Positions 23,641 through 34,794 of a stretch of DNA of 64,000 nucleotides are shown here, piece after piece; the stretch's first letter is position 1, and every line of letters begins with the position of its first letter. The translations under genes were made by a program, and so were the position numbers. Location: positions 2,170,001 through 2,234,000 of the forward strand of contig NZ_CP048882.1 in NCBI RefSeq assembly GCF_015910445.1. The letters are read 5' to 3'. The stretch is from Streptomyces bathyalis (lineage in GTDB: Bacteria > Actinomycetota > Actinomycetes > Streptomycetales > Streptomycetaceae). Below the pieces are notes generated by a model. The model saw only the letters and a program-made list of their open reading frames with translations, was not told the origin of the DNA and did no database searches.

Positions 23641-25238
23641 AGGCGACCGAGCGGCGGCTTCTCACGCTCGTCCCGCGGTCCCGGCTGGGGGCGCTGGTCG
23701 GACTCGCCGCGGCCCAGGCCGGGCTGATCCTGGTGCAAGCCGAGCTGCTGTCCCGGGCGATCGCGCACCTGGACGCCGGGCCGTTGCCCTGGCTGGCGGC
23801 TGTGGCCTTGTTGCGCGGCGCGACGGCCTATGGAGTCCAGGCTCTCGGGGCGCGGACGGCGACCTCGGTGAAGACGGGGCTGCGGCTCGCGCTGCTCCGC
23901 CGCGGAAATGAGCAGATCACGCTGGTGACGCGCGGGCTGGAGGCGCTGGACGCGTTCTTCACCGGCTGTCTGCCGCAGTTGTTCGCGGCCGCGGTCGTCC
24001 CGCTGCTGGTGCTTGCTCGACTCGCGGTCGCGGACTGGCGCTCCGCCCTGGCCGTCGCGCTGACGCTTCCGCTGATCCCGGTGTTCGGTGCGCTTGTGGG
24101 CATGCGCACCGCCGAGCTGACCGAACGGCAGTGGGCCGTGCTGAACAAGCTCGGCGGGCATTTCCACGACGTGATCGTGGGCCTGCCGACGCTGCGCGCT
24201 CATGCCCGGACCGAGCACCAGAGCTCGGTGATCGCCGAGCTGGCGGGCGAGCACCGGAAGGCGGCCGTGCGGGCGCTGCGAATCGCATTCCTGTCGTCGC
24301 TGGTCCTCGAGCTGGTCGCCGCTCTCTCGGTGGCGCTGGTGGCGGTTCCGGTGGGCTTGCTGCTGCTCGACGGTTCGCTCCTGCTCTCCACCGGCCTGCT
24401 CATCCTCCTGCTCACTCCCGAGGCGTTCCTCCCGCTGCGTGCGCTGGGCACGAGATTCCACGCCAGCGCCGAGGGGATCGCCGCCGCCGATCAGGCTTTC
24501 GCGGCGCTGGACGCGCCCGTGCCCGGTCACACGTCCGGTTCGACCGTTCTGCCGGTGCCGGCCCACGGGCCACACGTCGTCTTCGACCAGGTGTCGTTCC
24601 GCTACCCCGGCGCCACCGCGCCCGCCGTCCGTGACTTCACCCTGGAGATCCTCCCCAGCGAACGGGTGGCGCTCACCGGCCCGAGCGGTGCGGGCAAGTC
24701 CACCCTCCTCCGCCTGCTCCTCGGATTCCTCACCCCGACCGAAGGACGGATCCTCCTCGACGGCACAGACCTGCGTGACCTGGACCTCGCCGAGTGGCGA
24801 CGGTCCGTCGCGTGGGTCCCGCAAGACCCCCACCTGTTCGCCACGTCGATCGCCGACAACATCAGGCTCGGCTCCCCGGATGCGACCGACGACCAGATCC
24901 ACTCCGCCGCCCGCGCGGCCGAGGCCCACACCTTCATCTCAGCGCTGCCAGACGGTTACTCGACCGCCCTCACCGACCGCGGCCAGGGCCTCTCCGCAGG
25001 ACAACGCCAACGCATAGCGCTTGCCCGCGCCCATCTCAAGGACGTCCCCGTCCTGCTCCTGGACGAGCCCACCGCGCGCCTGGACCTCGCCGGAGAGGCA
25101 GCCCTCCTCACAGCGACAGACAGCCTCATCACCGGCCGAACCGCCCTGGTGATCGCCCACCGCCCGGCCCTCCTGGCCTTCGCCGACCGCGTCATCACCC
25201 TGTCCCCCACCTCGGAGCTCATGGAGTCCACCCGATGA
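23637..25238 (+). CDS. cydD: ABC transporter CydD, thiol exporter for bd oxidase assembly
   Basis: This is a 533-residue ABC half-transporter starting at GTG 23637 (GTGA overlap with cydB). Six membrane helices occupy residues 15-300, with TERQWAVLNKLGGHFHDVIVGLPTLRAH in the coupling region. The nucleotide-binding domain has Walker A GPSGAGKST, signature LSAGQRQRIALARA and Walker B VLLLDEPTARLD. With CydC it forms the heterodimer that exports cysteine/glutathione-type thiols needed for haem insertion into cytochrome bd. Translationally coupled on both sides. Confidence 0.92.
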   Translation: MKATERRLLTLVPRSRLGALVGLAAAQAGLILVQAELLSRAIAHLDAGPLPWLAAVALLRGATAYGVQALGARTATSVKTGLRLALLRRGNEQITLVTRGLEALDAFFTGCLPQLFAAAVVPLLVLARLAVADWRSALAVALTLPLIPVFGALVGMRTAELTERQWAVLNKLGGHFHDVIVGLPTLRAHARTEHQSSVIAELAGEHRKAAVRALRIAFLSSLVLELVAALSVALVAVPVGLLLLDGSLLLSTGLLILLLTPEAFLPLRALGTRFHASAEGIAAADQAFAALDAPVPGHTSGSTVLPVPAHGPHVVFDQVSFRYPGATAPAVRDFTLEILPSERVALTGPSGAGKSTLLRLLLGFLTPTEGRILLDGTDLRDLDLAEWRRSVAWVPQDPHLFATSIADNIRLGSPDATDDQIHSAARAAEAHTFISALPDGYSTALTDRGQGLSAGQRQRIALARAHLKDVPVLLLDEPTARLDLAGEAALLTATDSLITGRTALVIAHRPALLAFADRVITLSPTSELMESTR

Positions 25239-27025
25239 CCAGGCCGGTGATGCGAGTGCTGCGCCCGCACATGGGCCGCCTCCTTGTGGCCGGGCTGGCC
25301 GGAGAGGCGGCGGAGGTGTGCGGGATCGGACTGGCCGCGGCGGCGGCCTGGATGATCGCCCGAGCGGCGGAGCAGCCGCCGCTCGCCGCGATCGGGCTGG
25401 CGGTCGTCGCCGTGCGCGCGTGCGCGATCTTCAAGGGAGTCTTCCGTTACGGGGAGCGGCTCGCCGGTCATGACGCCGCGTTGAGAGTCCTGGCCGATCT
25501 GCGGACAAAGGTGTTCGACGCCGTCGCTGAGCGAAGGGAAACGATCCGGGACGGGGACGTGCTGACCCGCATGGTCTCCGACGTCGACGGGGTGCAGGAT
25601 CTGCTCCTGCGCTGTGCACTGCCCGCGCTCGCCGCGCCCGCAACCGGCGCGGCGGCCCTCGGCCTGGTGACCGCGGTGCATCCACCGGCGGGCGCCGTGC
25701 TGGCGACGGGCCTGACCGTCGCCGGCCTGCTGGTGCCCGGCGCCGTGTACCTCACGAGCAGAAGGACCGGGGCACTCATCGCCGAGGCACGCACGAAGCT
25801 CACACTCGCCGGCCTGGACGTGCTCGAGGGTGCCGAGGACCTGGCCGCGTTCGGCGCCACCGCTCGAGCCATGGGCACGGCCGCCGAAGCAGCGGAGCGC
25901 CTGGCCCGCCTCGAACGCCGCGCCGCAGCGATCACCGGCACAGCCACGGCGGTCGGCATCATCGTCCAAGCGGCAACCGCTCTCGCCATGCTCCTCGCCG
26001 CCCGCGCCGAGGGCACTGTGACCACAGCGATGCTGAGCCTGACAGCCCTGGTCGCCGTAGAGACCGCGCTGCCACTGACCGCTGCGGCACACCATCTCTC
26101 CGCAGCGTCCCCCGCCGCACGCCGAGTCGCGGCGCTTCTCGCCCCTCCACCCCCACGCCGCCCTGCCGAGACCCCGCAGGACGACGCGTTCCCCGGCCGG
26201 GCGGACGGTCGGCTGGCGATGCCGTCGGGGCCGCTCGGCATCGCGCTCCTCGGGGTGCGTGCCGACTACGGGGGCCGGCCGGCGCTGTGCGGTGTCGACC
26301 TGCACATCGAACGCGGGCGTCGGGTGGCTGTGGTGGGTGCCAGCGGAGCGGGAAAAAGCTCGTTGCTGGCGGCGCTCTGCGGTGAGCTGCCGATCTCGGG
26401 TGCGCTCACCCTCGCCGGAGCCGACTGGGGGCGCTATGACCCGGTGGATGTGCGCCGTGCCGTCCGGGGTCTCACCCAGGACGCGCACATCTTCACCGCA
26501 ACGATCCGCGCCAACCTGCTGCTGGCCCGCCCCGACGCCACGGACGCGGACCTGGAGGCCGCCGCACGCCGCGCCCACCTCCTTGCCTTCGTCGACTCCC
26601 TCCCGTCCCGTTGGGATACCGAGATCAGCCCGACCACGCTCTCCGGCGGCCAGCGTCAGCGCATCCTGCTGGCCCGTGCGTTCCTGGCAGACCCGCAGAT
26701 CCTGCTCCTCGACGAACCCACCGAGGGACTCGACGCCCAGACGGCAGACGCCATCACCAGCGACCTCCTGACCTCCCCGACAGGGGGAACCCTCGTCCTT
26801 GTCACCCACCGCCTCACCGTCCTCGACGATGCCGACGAGATCCTCGTCATGGACTCCGGCCGCATCGTCCAACGCGGCCCCCACACCCACCTGTCCGCAG
26901 CCCCCGGCCCGTACCGCGACCTCCTCGAAGCCGAACAGCTCACGACCCGTCACCTGGAACTCGCGCCCTCGACGTCACCGGCGACAGCCTCCAACTCCCG
27001 CGCTCCTCGCCGCCGGTGTCCATGA
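25235..27025 (+). CDS. cydC: ABC transporter CydC, partner of CydD
   Basis: This is a 596-residue protein starting at ATG 25235 inside the cydD stop. The membrane domain (residues 15-310) includes FKGVFRYGERLAGHDAALRVLADLR and GDVLTRMVSDVDGVQDLLLR, typical of CydC. The nucleotide-binding domain has Walker A GASGAGKSS, signature LSGGQRQRILLARA and Walker B ILLLDEPTEGLD. It completes the cydABDC operon. The C-terminal 40 residues are low-complexity (SPATASNSRAPRRRCP) and may run past the natural end. Confidence 0.92.
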   Translation: MTRPVMRVLRPHMGRLLVAGLAGEAAEVCGIGLAAAAAWMIARAAEQPPLAAIGLAVVAVRACAIFKGVFRYGERLAGHDAALRVLADLRTKVFDAVAERRETIRDGDVLTRMVSDVDGVQDLLLRCALPALAAPATGAAALGLVTAVHPPAGAVLATGLTVAGLLVPGAVYLTSRRTGALIAEARTKLTLAGLDVLEGAEDLAAFGATARAMGTAAEAAERLARLERRAAAITGTATAVGIIVQAATALAMLLAARAEGTVTTAMLSLTALVAVETALPLTAAAHHLSAASPAARRVAALLAPPPPRRPAETPQDDAFPGRADGRLAMPSGPLGIALLGVRADYGGRPALCGVDLHIERGRRVAVVGASGAGKSSLLAALCGELPISGALTLAGADWGRYDPVDVRRAVRGLTQDAHIFTATIRANLLLARPDATDADLEAAARRAHLLAFVDSLPSRWDTEISPTTLSGGQRQRILLARAFLADPQILLLDEPTEGLDAQTADAITSDLLTSPTGGTLVLVTHRLTVLDDADEILVMDSGRIVQRGPHTHLSAAPGPYRDLLEAEQLTTRHLELAPSTSPATASNSRAPRRRCP

Positions 27026-27054
27026 CCCCGGCGGGACGAGGCAGGGCCGATTGC

Positions 27055-27255
27055 CTACCGACGGAAGCCCCCGTCTCCAGAGCGGAGTGATCGCTGCCCA
27101 GGAAGCGGTAGCTGACCAGTCGCCAGGAACCGCACCCCCGACATGGTCTCCAGGTCTGCCCCGACCAGCTGATGCAACTCCTGCTCGTGCATCGCAAGTC
27201 GGGACGAGACCTCCGCCACGCCGCCATTCACCGTGAACAGCTTCAAGTTCGACAC
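27055..27255 (-). pseudogene. N-terminal remnant of a DUF5655/DUF91-like nuclease-fold gene
   Basis: From GTG 27255, after GAGAGG, the frame reads VSNLKLFTVNGGVAEVSSRLAMHEQELHQLVGADLETMSGVRFLATG. This matches the start of proteins whose N-terminus pairs an LFxVNG strand with LExLLGVRFLASEYSTG. Similarity stops right after GVRFLAT, where the family continues into its catalytic core; the remaining residues are unrelated. It therefore appears to be a truncated leftover, inside the tRNA-Arg-bounded segment and close to its right end. Recognition is from memory of the family. Confidence 0.5.
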
Positions 27256-27548
27256 CCTCTCCCGGCATCGCCGCGAACGGGCGTATTCGCCACACTCGAA
27301 CCAGGTCGGCGCACTGTCGCTGACCTGCGACGGTGCTTCAGAACGCCCATGTGCCCCCTGAGCGTTGAAGGGGTGACGCCTCATGTACCGGCAACTCCAG
27401 CGCCAAGGCTTGAAGGCCCCCCGCTGCGGACCTGCCGCGTGTTGCCGGTCCAGACGGCGGTGACGTGGACGCAAGCAGTCAACCCGTCAGGCCATGAGCA
27501 GAAGACCCCGGCCAGACCGCGGGCCGTGCTCCGTTGGACCATGCCCTC

Positions 27549-27587
27549 CGAACCGTGTGCGCAGGTTCGAATCCTGCCGGGGGTACT
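27549..27587 (+). repeat. tRNA-Arg 3' end, right attachment scar
   Basis: The 35 bp at 27553-27587 (CCGTGTGCGCAGG, TTCGAATCCTGCC, GGGGGTACT) are identical to 18913-18947: variable loop, T arm and acceptor strand of tRNA-Arg(CCG). Upstream, CTCCGAACCG shows a damaged anticodon stem, so this copy diverged just 5' of the shared core, as expected at an integration junction. Confidence 0.8.
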
Positions 27588-27603
27588 CCTTCTGAAGTGC
27601 CGA

Positions 27604-27643
27604 AACGCCCTGTGACCAGCCTGGATGCTGGAAGCAGGGCGTT
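27604..27643. terminator. hairpin AACGCCCTG/CAGGGCGTT
   Basis: A 9-bp perfect stem with an inner CCAGC/GCTGG stem (GACCAGCCTGGATGCTGG). It lies 16 bp after the tRNA-Arg scar and so looks like the tRNA gene's own terminator. A near copy with the same inner stem occurs at 40911-40948. Confidence 0.6.
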
Positions 27644-27742
27644 GTTGCGTGTGGGCCGTCCCTTGAACAGGCGAGGTCCCGTACCCGCTCGTTGTGAGCG
27701 GGTACGGGACCTGGGTGTTCACAGCCGGTGGGCTACTGCAGG

Positions 27743-30055
27743 TCAGTCCCGAGCAGCGTTCCTCCGGCGCAGCCACCACACCTGGGCGCTACCGGCAGCC
27801 ACGATTGCCGCGGCGATCCCGACGATCAGGCCGATCGGGGTGTTGGAGCCGGTACCGGCGAGGTCACTGTCCTGCTCCTTCGCCAGCTGGGTCGACTCGT
27901 CCGATTCCTCGACCGGGTTGTCCCGATTCACGGCCTCCGGGGTGGAGTTACCCAACGCCTTGTCCGACGACTTGGAGTCGTCCGACTTCGAGTCCGACGC
28001 GGAGGACTGCTTGTCCTGGTTCGCATCCGACGACGTGGAGTCGTCCGACTTCGAACCAGAGTCCGCCTTGGAGCCCGAGTCCGAATTCGAAGCCGAGCCG
28101 GAGTCCGCATTCGAGCCGGAGTCGGGCTTCGAGTCGGACGGGGTCGAGTCATCCGGCTCGGAGCCAGAGTCAGGCTTCGACTCGTCCGGCTTCGAGCCCG
28201 AGTCACCGTTCGAGTCGGACGGCTTCGAGTCCGGCTTGTCCTTGTCCGAGTCCGACGGCTTGGAGTCGTCCGGCTTCGAGCCCGAGTCCGGCTTCGAGTC
28301 TGTTCCCTCGTCGCCGCCCGTGTCCTCGGACTCGCCCGGGCACTCCTTGTTCTCGTTGATGCAGTCCACGGCCTCTTCCATCAGCTTCTTGGGCATGACG
28401 TTGATGAAGTCGCTGTGGTCCGTGATGGCCTTGTGCAGCTGCTCCGGGAAGGAGTCCACCGCGAACGGCGTGTCCGTGTTGAGCAGGTTCTGCTGCGGGA
28501 TGTCGTACTTGATCGTCTGCTGCACCTGCGGGATGTTCTGGAATCCCTCGGGGCAGTTGCCCTGGTCGTCCGAGAACTTCATGTGGTCGCGGTGGTTGCC
28601 GCTGTCCGTGTTCTGACCGTCCCAGCAGTTCTGGAACTTGAACGTACGGATCATCTTCTTGCCCTCGGGGCAGAGCGGGTACTTGTCCTTCAGCTGACGG
28701 TCCTCGAAGCCCTCGCAGCTCCACGATGCGTTGGCGTTCTCGTCGCCGTTGGTGAAGGACTTGGCGTCACCGGTGATGATGCGCAGGAAACGAGGCATCT
28801 CGATGACCTGGTCGGCACCGCCGGAGGTCAGCTTGATCGTGGGATCGGGAGTAAGGATGGTGCCGACGTTGAGGTCGTTGGCACCGCCGTCACCGGGCTG
28901 GGCCTCGGCACCTTGGCCGCCGCCGACCTGGTCTTCCTCGCCTTCACCCTGACCCTGGTCCTGGCCCTGGTCCTGACCCTCAGCCGGGGGCTCCTCCTCG
29001 GCCGGAGGCTGCTCCTGGCCCTGGTCCTCCTCCTCGGCGGGAGGCTGCTCCTGACCCTCGTCCTGGCCCTGACCCTGATCTTCAGCCGGGGGCTGCTCCT
29101 CGGCCGGAGGCTGCTCCTGACCCTGGTCCTCCTCCTCGGCCGGAGGCTGCTCCTGACCCTGGTCCTGGCCCTGGTCCTGGCCGGCGTCATCTCCGGTGCG
29201 CTGGCCCTGGGGCTGTGCCTGCCCCTGGTTGCTTTGCTCCTTCGAGATGTCGCCTTCCTGGACGGCGCCCCGCTGGTCCTCGTTGCCGTCCAGTGAACGG
29301 ATCACGGGCCAGTAGTGGGTCGACTGGTCACCCTTGGCGCACGTGGTGTTGGCAGCGGCGAGGGACTCGTCGCTGGACGCCTGGTTGGTGTCCTCGTTGC
29401 CCACGTAGTCGTGCACGTGGTGGGCACCGTTCAGAACGCCTGGAGCGGCGATGACGTTGTCCGAGTTGAAGTGCTCGTTCTCGTTGTTGCCGCACTTCGT
29501 CTCGAAGCTGCCGCCCGGGTCCTCTTCCTTGGAGGCGTTGGGCTGGACGTCTTCGATGTTGACGAAGTCGGAGGCGACCGGGCCCTGGACCTGCTGGCCG
29601 TCTTCGGCCCCGCCCTCCTGGCCCTCCTGGGTGGCCTGATCCTGCATCATCTGGCACTGAGCCATGGACTCCACGTCACCGGGGGCCTGACCGCCGGCGT
29701 TCTGGATGTCCTCACCCATGCTGCGGATGGTCTCCGCGCGCTGCTGCTTCAACTGGCCGAGGGCCTCTTGGGAGCTCTGCTCCTGGGAGTTCCACTGGCC
29801 GTACGCCTGCGCAACCTGCTGGTCCAGAGTGGCAAGCTTCTGACCCACGGGCTCCTTGGCGCCCTTGGGTATCTGGCCCAGTGCAAGGCTCACATCAGGA
29901 CAGTCGATCGTGCTCGCGGCGGGACCGGAGTTCTCCGACCCCGCGAAGGCGCTCACACCGATCGCCGCTGCGCCGCCACCCCCAACCACCAGCGCTGCGA
30001 CGACAGCTATCGTTCTGTTCGCCTTGCGCGAGCGTCTGTGGCCTTTTCTTCCCAT
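27743..30055 (-). CDS. cell-wall-anchored DUF1996 protein with long low-complexity regions
   Basis: This protein has 770 residues from ATG 30055 (MGRKGHRRSRK), with GGAG upstream. An N-terminal signal peptide (residues 12-38) is followed by a helical Q-rich region. A DUF1996-like domain follows in two parts: FVNIEDVQPN...CGNNENEHFNSDN...GAHHVHDYVGN...STHYWPVIR, then LCPEGKKMIRTFKFQNCWDG...NHRDHMKFSDDQGNCP. About 100 residues rich in Q, D, E and P split the two. A long SKPD/SDSGS tract follows, then LAGTG, a hydrophobic helix and RRR, a class E sortase signal. It should be displayed on aerial or substrate hyphae. No enzymatic role is established for DUF1996. Confidence 0.85.
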   Translation of the reverse strand: MGRKGHRRSRKANRTIAVVAALVVGGGGAAAIGVSAFAGSENSGPAASTIDCPDVSLALGQIPKGAKEPVGQKLATLDQQVAQAYGQWNSQEQSSQEALGQLKQQRAETIRSMGEDIQNAGGQAPGDVESMAQCQMMQDQATQEGQEGGAEDGQQVQGPVASDFVNIEDVQPNASKEEDPGGSFETKCGNNENEHFNSDNVIAAPGVLNGAHHVHDYVGNEDTNQASSDESLAAANTTCAKGDQSTHYWPVIRSLDGNEDQRGAVQEGDISKEQSNQGQAQPQGQRTGDDAGQDQGQDQGQEQPPAEEEDQGQEQPPAEEQPPAEDQGQGQDEGQEQPPAEEEDQGQEQPPAEEEPPAEGQDQGQDQGQGEGEEDQVGGGQGAEAQPGDGGANDLNVGTILTPDPTIKLTSGGADQVIEMPRFLRIITGDAKSFTNGDENANASWSCEGFEDRQLKDKYPLCPEGKKMIRTFKFQNCWDGQNTDSGNHRDHMKFSDDQGNCPEGFQNIPQVQQTIKYDIPQQNLLNTDTPFAVDSFPEQLHKAITDHSDFINVMPKKLMEEAVDCINENKECPGESEDTGGDEGTDSKPDSGSKPDDSKPSDSDKDKPDSKPSDSNGDSGSKPDESKPDSGSEPDDSTPSDSKPDSGSNADSGSASNSDSGSKADSGSKSDDSTSSDANQDKQSSASDSKSDDSKSSDKALGNSTPEAVNRDNPVEESDESTQLAKEQDSDLAGTGSNTPIGLIVGIAAAIVAAGSAQVWWLRRRNAARD

Positions 30056-30620
30056 ATTGACTTCACTCCACTCATTTCGCGTCATTCAGCGCCTCGAATT
30101 TCACGAGCCCGGTCTCCTCCAGGGCTGTGAGATGATCAAGGGAAATGGTGTTGGCCCTGGTCGTTGCGAATGACAACACCATTGAATTGCGGGTCTGATC
30201 GCGTACAAGGCCTAGACCTACGAGGCCTAAAGACGGCGCTGAGCCTAGCGCAGGCGGTCCGCGAGGATGGCGTTCTCGTGCTTATGAAACAAGTTTGTCG
30301 TGGGTGCGGATGCTCCCGTCCGGCCGTCATCCATTCTTCTGAGTGCACCACCGAGTGGATTGAATGGCGTCGCAGTGGATTTGCGCCGAATTGCTGAGAG
30401 ATTCCCACGACGTGACGTTCTGGCCCTCCCCGGTGGCGGCGTTGTCCCAGGTCAGCACGCGGGAGCAGGAAAAGCCCCCGAGATTGATCTCGGTAGGCTC
30501 CTCATGCCGCGGCAACCTTGCGGATCGGCAACTGGGTTCGCAGGCTTTGCCCGGGGCGTACCTGGCGCGCGTGCGCGGCCTTGGGCGCAGGGCGACTGCA
30601 AGTCACCAGGAGTGCCGATC
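30056..30620. other. divergent intergenic region
   Basis: There is no supported gene. It separates the leftward DUF1996 gene from the rightward immunity-like gene and should carry both promoters. Inverted words AGGCCTAGA/CGAGGCCTAAAG around 30210-30232 repeat AGGCCTA twice (AGGCCTAGACCTACGAGGCCTA), a possible small operator. Confidence 0.35.
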
Positions 30621-31136
30621 ATGATCCTTCCGAAGGTCCGGGACCCTCGCTTCGTGACGATCCGCCGCGGTGGGACCCTCACCGATCCGGATCACCACCT
30701 CCTCGCTCTCTGGGCGGCATCCTGCGCGGAGCACGTCCTCGACCTCTTCGAGTCGGCTCGGCCGGAGGACCCTCGGCCGCGTCGAGCGATCGAGCATGCC
30801 CACGCCTGGGTGCGCGGCGAGGTCAAGATGATGGAGGCTCGTGCGGCGGGCGGCCATGCGATGGGTGCGGCCAGAGACCTGCGCGGGGCGGCACGGCATG
30901 CCGCATACGCCGCCGGCCAGGCCGCGGTGGTCGCGCACGTCGCCGCGCACGAGCTCGGTGCGGCCGCCTATGCGATCAAGGCCGCGCGTGCTGCCGCACC
31001 GGAAGGCGAGGAGGAGGCCGCAGGGAGACGCGAGTGCCAGTGGCAGCGCGACCAGCTCCCCGAGGCCATCCGCGAACTCGTCCTTGACGACCAGCGGTTG
31101 CGGAACGACATCTGCTGGTCGGTGTTCGACTGCTGA
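30621..31136 (+). CDS. putative immunity protein (Imm5-like)
   Basis: This protein has 171 residues from ATG 30621, 8 nt after AGGAG. It is all-helical, with DPRFVTIRRGGTLTDPDHHLLALWAASCAEHVLDLFE, DPRPRRAIEHAHAWVRGE, and then alanine-rich helices RGAARHAAYAAGQAAVVAHVAAHELGAAAYAIKA. This pattern is that of the actinobacterial protein family annotated as putative immunity protein (Imm-5-like). The name comes from bioinformatic neighbourhood; no activity is proven. No polymorphic toxin gene is visible next to it, so it is an orphan here. Confidence 0.75.
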   Translation: MILPKVRDPRFVTIRRGGTLTDPDHHLLALWAASCAEHVLDLFESARPEDPRPRRAIEHAHAWVRGEVKMMEARAAGGHAMGAARDLRGAARHAAYAAGQAAVVAHVAAHELGAAAYAIKAARAAAPEGEEEAAGRRECQWQRDQLPEAIRELVLDDQRLRNDICWSVFDC

Positions 31137-31236
31137 GCGCGCGTCGCGACGCCGGCCTCCGGGCGGGCGGCGAGGAACAGCAACCTGCCTTGAACTGGGC
31201 GGAGTTGACGAACCCGTCGGTGTACTCTCTCCGGCC

Positions 31237-31776
31237 ATGACGTCTCCAGTACGCAGCGCCGGGTCTGTCGCCTGCATCGTTCTCGCAACGCTCAGCATGC
31301 TCGCGGCGCTGATCACGGCCATTGTCGCTCTGACCGCGACCTCCCATGTGTCGGACAAGCTGGAGCCCACCGTCGCGCAGGGCTACTACAAGAGCGTCAC
31401 CGAATACGAGCCCTTCGAGGACTCCGCCTGCCCTTACCAGTCCGGGGAGGAACCGCCCGACCAGGACTTCTGGAACTGCATCCAGAAGGACTCCGTGGCG
31501 TGGTCCGCTCAGGTCGCGGCGCGGCAGGCGGACGTCCAGGCGAAGGGCAACTTGGCCATCATCTTCGGCTTGTTCGGGCTGACCTTCGCGGTCTGCGCCG
31601 TGGCACTGAACCCGCGCTGGAGGTCCGCGGCACAAACGGCTGCCCCGTCGAAGGACGTGCCCCATCCCGGCGCCGGTGAGGCCGGGGTGCCGGCCCAGTC
31701 ACGGCCCTCGGCCGGTGAGCAGCGGCCCGGGACGCCTGGTGACCAGCGGCCCGAGCCGCCCGCGCCGCCCCTCTGA
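31237..31776 (+). CDS. two-helix membrane protein, unknown
   Basis: This protein has 179 residues from ATG 31237 (MTSPVRSAGSVACIVLATLSML). Helix 1 spans about residues 8-34 and helix 2 about 105-125. Between them lies an extracytoplasmic loop with two cysteines (SACPYQSGEE...FWNCIQKDS) that may form a disulfide. The C-terminal 50 residues are proline-rich and cytoplasmic. I recognise no family. It stands alone between the immunity-like gene and the convergent rifampin phosphotransferase gene. Confidence 0.6.
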   Translation: MTSPVRSAGSVACIVLATLSMLAALITAIVALTATSHVSDKLEPTVAQGYYKSVTEYEPFEDSACPYQSGEEPPDQDFWNCIQKDSVAWSAQVAARQADVQAKGNLAIIFGLFGLTFAVCAVALNPRWRSAAQTAAPSKDVPHPGAGEAGVPAQSRPSAGEQRPGTPGDQRPEPPAPPL

Positions 31777-31830
31777 CCGGTCAACGACGCGCCGCAACTC
31801 CGTTGCAACCACGCCTGCTTCACTGCACGC

Positions 31831-34779
<2,949 letters not shown>

Positions 34780-34794
34780 TCACTCACGCCATTG

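Larger units (their letters stand above)
27256..27742. other. non-coding right end of the tRNA-Arg-bounded segment
   Basis: Beyond the DUF5655 remnant I see no gene. The stretch contains the right tRNA-Arg scar (27549-27587) and a hairpin (27604-27643), listed separately. The last 100 bp should carry the end of the leftward surface-protein gene's transcript. Confidence 0.4.

Noticed and set aside
23439..24929. 496-residue Gln/Arg-rich frame antisense to cydD
   Set aside because: Fully overlaps the convincing cydD gene; composition is typical of antisense frames in high-GC DNA.
27549..27587. tRNA-Arg gene
   Set aside because: Only the variable loop, T arm and acceptor strand remain; the anticodon stem is damaged and the 5' half is missing.
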